10,594 bases of DNA from a bacterium (GTDB lineage: Bacteria > Atribacterota > Phoenicimicrobiia > Phoenicimicrobiales > Phoenicimicrobiaceae). The DNA is taken from NCBI GenBank assembly GCA_018819665.1, contig JAHJOY010000110.1:1-10594 (forward strand), read 5' to 3'. The notes beneath the pieces are model-generated. The model saw only the letters and a list, made by a program, of their open reading frames with translations. It had not been told where the DNA came from and searched no databases. Below, one piece after another: positions 5,597 through 10,594 of this stretch; the first letter of the stretch is position 1, and each line of letters begins with the position of its first letter. Made by a program: the position numbers and the translations under genes.

Positions 5597-6835
5597 TTGA
5601 AAAATAGAGTTGTTATAACCGGAATGGGGGCAATTACTCCGATAGGTAATAATGTTAAAACTTTTTGGAAAAATATAAAAAAAGGAAAATGCGGTATTGA
5701 TTTTATTAAATCATTTGATACCTCCGAATTTAAGGTGAAAATAGCTGCAGAAATTAAAAATTTTAATCCTGCTGATGTTTTGGATTCTAAGGAATTAAAA
5801 AGGATGGATAAATTCACCCAGATGGGCATAGTAGCTGCAAATGAGGCAGTGAATGATGCAGGATTAAGTAATGAGGGTGATTCCCGAGAAAATTGGGGAG
5901 TTATTTTAGGCACCGGCATAGGGGGCTTTATTACTATTGAAAAAGAAAATCGAAAAATTATTGAAAAAGGGCCGGGACGCGTATCTCCTTTTTTTATCCC
6001 TATGGCTCTTTGCAATATTGCTGCAGCAAATATTGCTATTAAATTTGGAATAAAAGGGATATGTGATACTATAATAACTGCCTGTGCCTCCGGTACATCG
6101 GCCATTGGGAATGCTTATCGTATTTTACAGCAGAATCAGGCGGATTTAATTATTGCCGGCGGTTCTGAGGCAGCAATGACTCCACTGGCATTAGCCGGAT
6201 TTACCTCGATGGGAGCTTTGTGTACTCACAACAAAGCGGAACAAGCTTCCATTCCCTTTGATGCCCGAAGAACAGGATTTGTAATGGGCGAGGGTGCCGG
6301 TATAATGATTTTAGAAACATTAGAACATGCTCAAAAAAGAGGGGCAAAGATCTATGCCGAAGTAGTAGGATATGGAGCTACCTGCGACGCCTATCATGTA
6401 ACTGCTCCTGCACCGGGAGGGGAAGGTGGAGCAAGAGCAATAAAAATGGCTATTGATGATTCAGGTATCAATGAAGAACAAATATCTTATATCAATGCCC
6501 ATGGGACCAGCACTCCTTATAATGATAAAAGCGAAACTGAAGCAATAAAAACGGTATTTGGCGAAAAAGCATATGATATTCCGGTAAGTTCTACCAAGTC
6601 AATGACCGGGCATATGCTTGGCGCTTCGGGAGCAGCAGAAGCCATTGTTTGTATTAAAGCCATGCAGGAAAGTTTTATTCCTCCTACCATAGGGCTGCAA
6701 GAGCAAGATCCGGAATGTGATCTGGATTATGTCCCACTTCAAGGAAGGAATCAGAATTTACAATATACTATTTCCAATTCATTTGGATTTGGCGGGCAAA
6801 ATGCCAGCATATTATTGAAAAAATGGGAAGAATAA
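5597..6835 (+). CDS. fabF: beta-ketoacyl-ACP synthase II
   Basis: The protein has 412 residues, normal FabF length. It would carry out elongation condensations of acyl-ACP with malonyl-ACP. The KAS II triad is complete: Cys163 in T-A-C-A-S-G-T, His302 in N-A-H-G-T-S-T and His339 in T-K-S-M-T-G-H, with Lys334 just before. The gating loop N-S-F-G-F-G-G is at 394-400. It begins at TTG: AAGGAGG at 5581-5587 ends 9 bases before the TTG, and the next residues KNRVVITGMG are the standard FabF N-terminus, so no upstream ATG is needed. It is 68 bp after fabH with no promoter between, so they form an operon. Downstream lies a fossil of another gene's 3' end (6853-6903) instead of an intact neighbour. 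No acpP, fabD, fabG or fabZ is near, unlike many fab operons. Confidence 0.95.
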   Translation: MKNRVVITGMGAITPIGNNVKTFWKNIKKGKCGIDFIKSFDTSEFKVKIAAEIKNFNPADVLDSKELKRMDKFTQMGIVAANEAVNDAGLSNEGDSRENWGVILGTGIGGFITIEKENRKIIEKGPGRVSPFFIPMALCNIAAANIAIKFGIKGICDTIITACASGTSAIGNAYRILQQNQADLIIAGGSEAAMTPLALAGFTSMGALCTHNKAEQASIPFDARRTGFVMGEGAGIMILETLEHAQKRGAKIYAEVVGYGATCDAYHVTAPAPGGEGGARAIKMAIDDSGINEEQISYINAHGTSTPYNDKSETEAIKTVFGEKAYDIPVSSTKSMTGHMLGASGAAEAIVCIKAMQESFIPPTIGLQEQDPECDLDYVPLQGRNQNLQYTISNSFGFGGQNASILLKKWEE

Positions 6836-6852
6836 GGGAATAAGGAAATATA

Positions 6853-6903
6853 AAGGAACTTATAGCAAACCTATCAGAAGAATATGAAAAAGCTTCATTA
6901 TAA
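6853..6903 (+). pseudogene. 3' remnant of the nitronate-monooxygenase-like gene
   Basis: Sixteen codons, KELIANLSEEYEKASL plus TAA, repeat the C-terminus of the protein ending at 4213 with a single Leu-to-Ser change. There is no start codon and nothing of the other ~350 codons. It is the coding part of the second 173-bp repeat and starts 17 bp after the fabF stop. It shows that a second copy of that gene's end once stood here. Confidence 0.9.
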
Positions 6904-7025
6904 TAATAATTATTGATTAAGTCCTGCTTGAGAAGACATCTTTTTTTCTGTTATCTTTTATTTTTATATAGTGCAAATTATTACACTCCAAACCACTTTA
7001 TTTACAAGGCTTTCAGGTGCTCCTT
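6853..7025. repeat. 173-bp direct repeat, copy 2
   Basis: This block is 168/173 identical to 4163-4335. The five differences are one in the coding part and four in the 30 bp or so after the stop; the last 92 bp are identical. It ends at the same base in the hairpin loop and lacks the right arm, so fabF probably has no terminator from this block. Confidence 0.9.
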
Positions 7026-7083
7026 CATTAATATAATTTGGAATAAACAGCACGGTTAGCCAAAACACGCATATCTCTTGTAG

Positions 7084-7103
7084 CACCACAGCGTGCTGTG
7101 GTG
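7084..7103. repeat. perfect 9-bp inverted repeat
   Basis: CACCACAGC (7084-7092) and GCTGTGGTG (7095-7103) are exact complements separated by GT. It is GC-rich in an AT-rich gap and has no T-run on either side, so it is not a terminator. It lies about 35 bp before a possible -35 box and could be a regulator site or a relic of a mobile-element end. Confidence 0.6.
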
Positions 7104-7136
7104 AAAGGAAGTTCATTTGTACCTAAAGAAATCCGC

Positions 7137-7165
7137 TTGACTATCCTAATATCTTAGATTATCCT
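7137..7165 (+). promoter_or_regulatory. possible promoter of the 636-residue protein gene
   Basis: TTGACT (7137-7142), a 17-bp spacer and TATCCT (7160-7165), followed by an AT-rich leader of about 75 bases. The -35 is 5/6 and the -10 is 4/6 to consensus, so this is only a candidate. Confidence 0.35.
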
Positions 7166-7246
7166 TAAACTATAAATTACTTTTTAATTGTAAACACCAT
7201 ACGTCATAGATAAAGAGCGAAAATTAAAAAAGGTAGGTAAATTATT

Positions 7247-9157
7247 ATGAAACCTGCTACCAGAGTAAATGAATTCACCCTCGACATTATAGAATTTTGC
7301 GAAAGTGATCCTCGCTTACATAAAGAATTAATTAAAGAAAGAGAAAGGTTTTTTACTCTTACTCCCGAGAAATATTATAAAACTTTTGACGATAAAAATT
7401 GGGCAGAACTAAGATTTGCAGATCATTTTATGTTCTCCTATATTTCTCAATATTACGAAATGACCCCCTTAGAAGTATTTTTATCTAAAAATCTATCTAA
7501 ATACAACCGACACGACCAACAGATTTTTTTAGGATTTAAAGGCAATATCTTCAGTGCCTTTACCATTACCAAAGTTGTAGTTGGTTTTAACTTTATGGCC
7601 AAAGACCTAACTTCTGGGAAAGAATATAAAGTAAGAGAAAATCGAGCTACCCATAAACTTAAAGAAGGAGATTATATTGTAGGCCGTATTTTGCCTTACG
7701 AGACAGATTACGCCCTGTCCAATGTAAACCTAACCTATCCTAAAGAATCATCCTATATATTAAAAAGATTGTGGAAAAATAGCCCTCCTGATATTGCCCG
7801 TATAGTTACCCCTTTGATGATAGAGAAAGAACTTTTTCAGAAATACAGGAGTACCCCTAAAGAGAAAAACAATCTGGAATCTGCGGAGAAAAAACTAAAA
7901 CATTTTTTAAAAAAGTATTTGGGCAAAAAAGCACCTTCTATCAAGAATCTTAGAAAAAAGATAAACAGAATTACCGACCCTTTTCCTCTAATGAGAGAGT
8001 TGTCGGGAAAATTTAATTTTTCCTCTAATGATGAATTGATAGAATTTCAACAGCTTTTTATGGATTTCTGGAATTTTTCTTCTCGGGATGAGTTTGGCGG
8101 AAAATCTCCCGAGGAAATTAATGAACAAAACATAGGCCCAAAGGAAAAAGAACTTACCCAGGATTTGATGTTCTATGTCCAGTCTGAGGTTGATCCGGGT
8201 GATTTTTCCAATCAGGATGAATTAAATAAAGCAGTTAAAGAATGCCAAGAAAGATGGCTTCACCAGCCTCAGGAAGAACTCGAATACAAAACTCCCTGGG
8301 AAGTGATTTTGGAAGAAAGAAAAAGATTAGGTAATCCCAGAAAAGATTACTCTATTTCCATAACCATAACCCCCGTATCTTGTGGAATGAAGGAAGAATA
8401 CATTGATTTAACCAGTTTAAACATGAAGGATACTCCTTTAGTAAAAGATTTAGAAACTTTTGTTAATTATTTTACAAAAAATCGCGTAAAAGTTACTTTA
8501 AAGAACAGATGGATTCCTTTTAAACATCTGAAATTAATAGAGGAAAACTTTATAAATAAAGATATTTTTAATTTTTTAGGCAAAGAAGAAAAAAAAGGAG
8601 AAGAGCCTTTTAAAAGATATATTTGCTTTATAGATTCGCTATCCCGAGCGGCAAAATTTATCTATATAGATAAAAAAGGCTGGGTGCAGGTAAATGCCCG
8701 TCATTTTAAAGAATTTAGCGAGAAATCTTATGGAGAAAAACTATTTGAATCGCTCTTTACCTGGGTAGAAAAAGTGAATTGGACAAAACTTCAGATAAGA
8801 GATTTTATAGCAACATATGCAAAAGAATATCAAGAAATATTTATTGATATACTTTATTGTTTTCATAAATATGAAGTAAATAAAAATATTGAAACAGAAG
8901 AACTTGTAAACCAGCTTTATGGTTCAACGATAAAAAATATGGAATCTCCTGAGGAAGCGATGGGTCACTTAACCACAATGATAGATAGAGTTATATTGTC
9001 ATATTTAAAATGGTTGGGAGCAATCGATACCCAGAAGGAAAAAATAATCCCGGGGATAGGAATTGGCTGGATTAAAAAATTTCGGGTTACTCCAAAGGGT
9101 AAGAAGTTAATTAATAGACTAATAGATTATTATATTAAAATAGGGAAGATAAAATAA
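7247..9157 (+). CDS. 636-residue protein of unknown function with internal tandem repeat
   Basis: I do not recognise a named family. No signal peptide or membrane segment is seen, so it is probably cytoplasmic; it is rich in Lys and Glu. Residues 95-165 look like a small beta barrel (F-K-G-N-I-F-S-A-F, then D-L-T-S-G-K-E-Y-K-V-R-E, then L-K-E-G-D-Y-I-V-G-R-I-L-P). Residues 258-291 and 320-353 are two copies of one unit, F-S-x-x-D-E-L-x10-W-x5-(D/E)-E-(F/L)-x2-K-(S/T)-P-x-E-(I/V), offset by exactly 62 residues. W-x-E-L-x-x-K-T-P-x-E motifs of this kind occur, as I recall, in SEC-C-linked and plasmid pRiA4b ORF-3-like proteins. The C-terminal 60 residues, with F-R-V-T-P-K-G-K-K-L-I at 612-622, resemble the end of a winged helix. 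AGGTAGG at 7231-7237 supports the ATG. It appears to be transcribed alone. Confidence 0.85.
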   Translation: MKPATRVNEFTLDIIEFCESDPRLHKELIKERERFFTLTPEKYYKTFDDKNWAELRFADHFMFSYISQYYEMTPLEVFLSKNLSKYNRHDQQIFLGFKGNIFSAFTITKVVVGFNFMAKDLTSGKEYKVRENRATHKLKEGDYIVGRILPYETDYALSNVNLTYPKESSYILKRLWKNSPPDIARIVTPLMIEKELFQKYRSTPKEKNNLESAEKKLKHFLKKYLGKKAPSIKNLRKKINRITDPFPLMRELSGKFNFSSNDELIEFQQLFMDFWNFSSRDEFGGKSPEEINEQNIGPKEKELTQDLMFYVQSEVDPGDFSNQDELNKAVKECQERWLHQPQEELEYKTPWEVILEERKRLGNPRKDYSISITITPVSCGMKEEYIDLTSLNMKDTPLVKDLETFVNYFTKNRVKVTLKNRWIPFKHLKLIEENFINKDIFNFLGKEEKKGEEPFKRYICFIDSLSRAAKFIYIDKKGWVQVNARHFKEFSEKSYGEKLFESLFTWVEKVNWTKLQIRDFIATYAKEYQEIFIDILYCFHKYEVNKNIETEELVNQLYGSTIKNMESPEEAMGHLTTMIDRVILSYLKWLGAIDTQKEKIIPGIGIGWIKKFRVTPKGKKLINRLIDYYIKIGKIK

Positions 9158-9182
9158 ATATAAAACAAACTTAAAAATAAAA

Positions 9183-9293
9183 GTGAAAAATCATTCAAAA
9201 GCATTTTGGAATAAAGTGGGAATCTTAGACCCTGAATATAAAGAACATAAAGAATGGCTAAAAAATAATGGTTATTTATTGAGGTTGGGATAA
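9183..9293 (+). CDS. possible 36-residue ORF or gene remnant
   Basis: A GTG at 9183 opens a frame of 36 codons to TAA at 9291-9293. The frame contains A-F-W-N-K-V-G-I-L-D-P-E-Y, then E-W-L-K-N-N-G-Y-L-L. The spaced aromatic and charged residues look like real protein rather than random AT-rich reading. However, there is no ribosome site before the GTG and the frame is otherwise open only back to 9153. It may be a short unrecognised gene or the leftover piece of a larger one. It fills most of the 196-bp gap before the YgiQ-like gene. Confidence 0.3.
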   Translation: MKNHSKAFWNKVGILDPEYKEHKEWLKNNGYLLRLG

Positions 9294-9353
9294 GAAGCGG
9301 ATGCAGAATATAGAGGTTAGGGAAATTCGATGAGTAAGCAAAGGAGATAGTAG

Positions 9354-10594
9354 ATGTTTTTACCAACCACTAGAGAAGAGATGAAAAAATTATCCTGGGA
9401 TAGACTGGATGTAATTATTGTAACCGGGGATACTTATATAGACAGTCCTTACATTGGAGCAGCGGTTATAGGGAAGGTGCTTCAGGCAGCAGGATATAAG
9501 GTGGGTATTATTGCCCAGCCAGATATAGAAGGTGAGAAAGATATCACCAGACTGGGGAAGCCTGCTCTTTTTTGGGGGGTTACCGCCGGTTCGGTAGATT
9601 CGATGGTAGCTAATTATACTGCCCTGAAGAAGAGAAGGAGGAAGGATGATTTCACTCCCGGAGGCAAAAATACCAGGAGGCCTGACCGGGCAACTATAGT
9701 CTATTCTAATCTGATAAGAAAATATTTTAAAAGTACCAAACCGATCGTCCTGGGAGGAATAGAAGCGAGCCTGCGCCGAATAGCCCATTATGATTATTGG
9801 GATGATAGAATAAGAAGAGCGATACTTTTTGATGCCAAGGCCGATATTTTGGTCTATGGTATGGGAGAAAAGTCTGTTTTGAAGTTAGCCTGCAATTTAA
9901 AAAACGGCAAGGATTGGAAAGATATCAGAGGAATATGTTACATCTCTCTACACTCCAGAGAAGAATATACAATACTCCCTTCTTACCAGGAGGTTAGAGG
10001 AGATAAGAAAAAATTTATCTCTATGTTTCATACTTTTTATTTAAATAATGACCCTCTAACTGCCAAAGGATTATGTCAGCAGCAGGATAGCAGATATTTA
10101 ATTCAAAATCCCCCGGCTTATCCTCTTACTCAAAAGGAACTGGACAAGGTTCATGATTTGCCCTATGAAAGAGAAGCTCACCCCTATTATAAAAAAGAAG
10201 GAGAAGTAGAAGCCTTAAAGACCATAAAATTCTCTATTGCTACTCACCGCGGCTGTTATGGGGAGTGCAATTTTTGTTCCATAACCGTCCATCAGGGGAG
10301 GGTTATCCAGGGAAGAAGCGAAAAATCGATTTTAAGAGAAGCAAAATTATTGACTAAATTGAGAGATTTCAAGGGATATATTTTAGATGTGGGCGGGCCC
10401 ACGGCCAATATGTACGGAATAGAATGCCAGAGAAAATTAAAGTCGGGAAGCTGTACTAATAAGAGATGCCTGTATCCGCAGTTTTGCCCGAGCCTAAAGA
10501 TAAATCATAAAAGACAGATGGAAATTTTAAAGAAGATAAGGCGGATTGAGGGGGTAAAAAAGGTCTTTGTCGCTTCAGGGATACGCTATGATAT
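9354..10594 (+). CDS. ygiQ: YgiQ family radical SAM protein (N-terminal 413 codons)
   Basis: The frame runs off the right edge. It begins MFLPTTREEM; AAGGAG at 9341-9346 is 7 bases before the ATG. The N-terminal part, V-T-G-D-T-Y-I-D-S-P-Y-I-G followed by L-Q-A-A-G-Y-K-V-G-I-I-A-Q-P-D, is the characteristic UPF0313/YgiQ start. V-L-G-G-I-E-A-S-L-R-R and D-I-L-V-Y-G-M-G-E (about 164-172) follow. The radical SAM triad C-x3-C-x2-C is Cys301, Cys305 and Cys308 in R-G-C-Y-G-E-C-N-F-C, and would bind the 4Fe-4S cluster that cleaves SAM. A second cysteine set, 358, 367, 372 and 378, follows G-G-P-T-A-N-M-Y-G and is typical of this family. The reaction catalysed by YgiQ proteins is not known. The family is usually about 580-740 residues, so roughly a third or more is missing here. 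Confidence 0.93.
   Translation, partial: MFLPTTREEMKKLSWDRLDVIIVTGDTYIDSPYIGAAVIGKVLQAAGYKVGIIAQPDIEGEKDITRLGKPALFWGVTAGSVDSMVANYTALKKRRRKDDFTPGGKNTRRPDRATIVYSNLIRKYFKSTKPIVLGGIEASLRRIAHYDYWDDRIRRAILFDAKADILVYGMGEKSVLKLACNLKNGKDWKDIRGICYISLHSREEYTILPSYQEVRGDKKKFISMFHTFYLNNDPLTAKGLCQQQDSRYLIQNPPAYPLTQKELDKVHDLPYEREAHPYYKKEGEVEALKTIKFSIATHRGCYGECNFCSITVHQGRVIQGRSEKSILREAKLLTKLRDFKGYILDVGGPTANMYGIECQRKLKSGSCTNKRCLYPQFCPSLKINHKRQMEILKKIRRIEGVKKVFVASGIRYD

Larger units (their letters stand above)
7026..7246. other. gene-free leader before the 636-residue protein
   Basis: This 221-bp stretch holds no convincing gene. Visible in it are the 9-bp inverted repeat at 7084-7103, a further 7-bp inverted pair CAGCACG (7048-7054) with CGTGCTG (7092-7098), a possible promoter at 7137-7165, and an 18-codon GTG frame (7101-7157) that includes F-V-P-K-E-I-R. 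The last 80 bp are very AT-rich. Confidence 0.5.

Noticed and set aside
5560..6105. 181-residue minus strand frame inside fabF
   Set aside because: Antisense shadow of a gene with a complete KAS II triad; no ribosome site or family features.
4163..7025. Composite transposon flanked by the 173-bp repeats
   Set aside because: No transposase, no inverted ends and no target-site duplication; the repeat includes a gene's 3' end, which points to recombination instead.
9130..9366. 78-residue minus strand frame in the gap before the YgiQ-family gene
   Set aside because: Hydrophobic and AT-driven, overlaps ends of genes on the other strand, no ribosome site or recognisable pattern.
9390..9788. 132-residue minus strand frame
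   Set aside because: Antisense shadow of the N-terminal part of the YgiQ-family gene.
1..10594. CRISPR array, rRNA or tRNA genes, riboswitch
   Set aside because: No regularly spaced short repeats, no tRNA cloverleaf or rRNA sequence and no riboswitch core were recognised by eye on either strand.

Overview
The window is AT-rich bacterial DNA whose genes all read on the + strand. The organism cannot be fixed from it. Fatty-acid genes using a FabK-type enoyl reductase, strong AAGGAG ribosome binding sites, TTGACA/TATACT promoters and a YgiQ-family radical SAM protein suit a low-GC anaerobe of clostridial or Atribacterota-like type; that is inference. It falls into two unlike parts.

Left part (1 to about 1.7 kb): this looks like the distal end of an integron gene-cassette array, or a cassette array without a visible integrase. 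Three sites with attC architecture (164-256, 876-953, 1638-1698) each follow one promoterless ORF: the tail of a GNAT acetyltransferase, an ICMT/PEMT-like membrane methyltransferase, and a class I SAM methyltransferase. Each site has perfectly complementary inner arms of 9-11 bp, and the outer boxes carry AAC and GTT. The outer boxes of the first complete cassette (251-947) complement each other exactly, as expected for an excised circle. No intI or attI is visible; by cassette polarity they would lie to the left.

Junction (about 1.69-1.99 kb): a graveyard of short remnants. It holds a stub ORF at the usual cassette start position, a ferredoxin-like piece with a CxxCxxCxxxCP pattern, and a helix-turn-helix piece ending in an AGAACCGTCCCC motif. 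No attC closes this last cassette.

Middle part (about 1.99-7.03 kb): two fatty-acid-synthesis transcription units. Unit 1 is fabK plus a second FMN-dependent nitronate-monooxygenase-family protein with a C-terminal cysteine cluster. Unit 2 is fabH (KAS III) plus fabF (KAS II, TTG start). Both units begin with the same 69-bp promoter/leader (1994-2062 and 4411-4479, 61/69 identical), so they are probably co-regulated. A 173-bp direct repeat (4163-4335 and 6853-7025, 168/173 identical) ends both units. Its second copy carries the last 16 codons of the nitronate-monooxygenase-like gene as a fossil behind fabF. The repeats therefore bracket fabH-fabF as a 2690-bp unit that could be deleted or amplified by homologous recombination. 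Together the genes cover initiation (FabH), elongation condensation (FabF) and the final enoyl reduction (FabK); acpP, fabD, fabG and fabZ are not in the window.

Right part (7.03-10.59 kb): a gene-free stretch with a perfect 9-bp inverted repeat, a 636-residue protein of unknown function with an internal tandem repeat of about 62 residues, a possible 36-codon ORF, and the first 413 codons of a YgiQ-family radical SAM protein that runs off the end.
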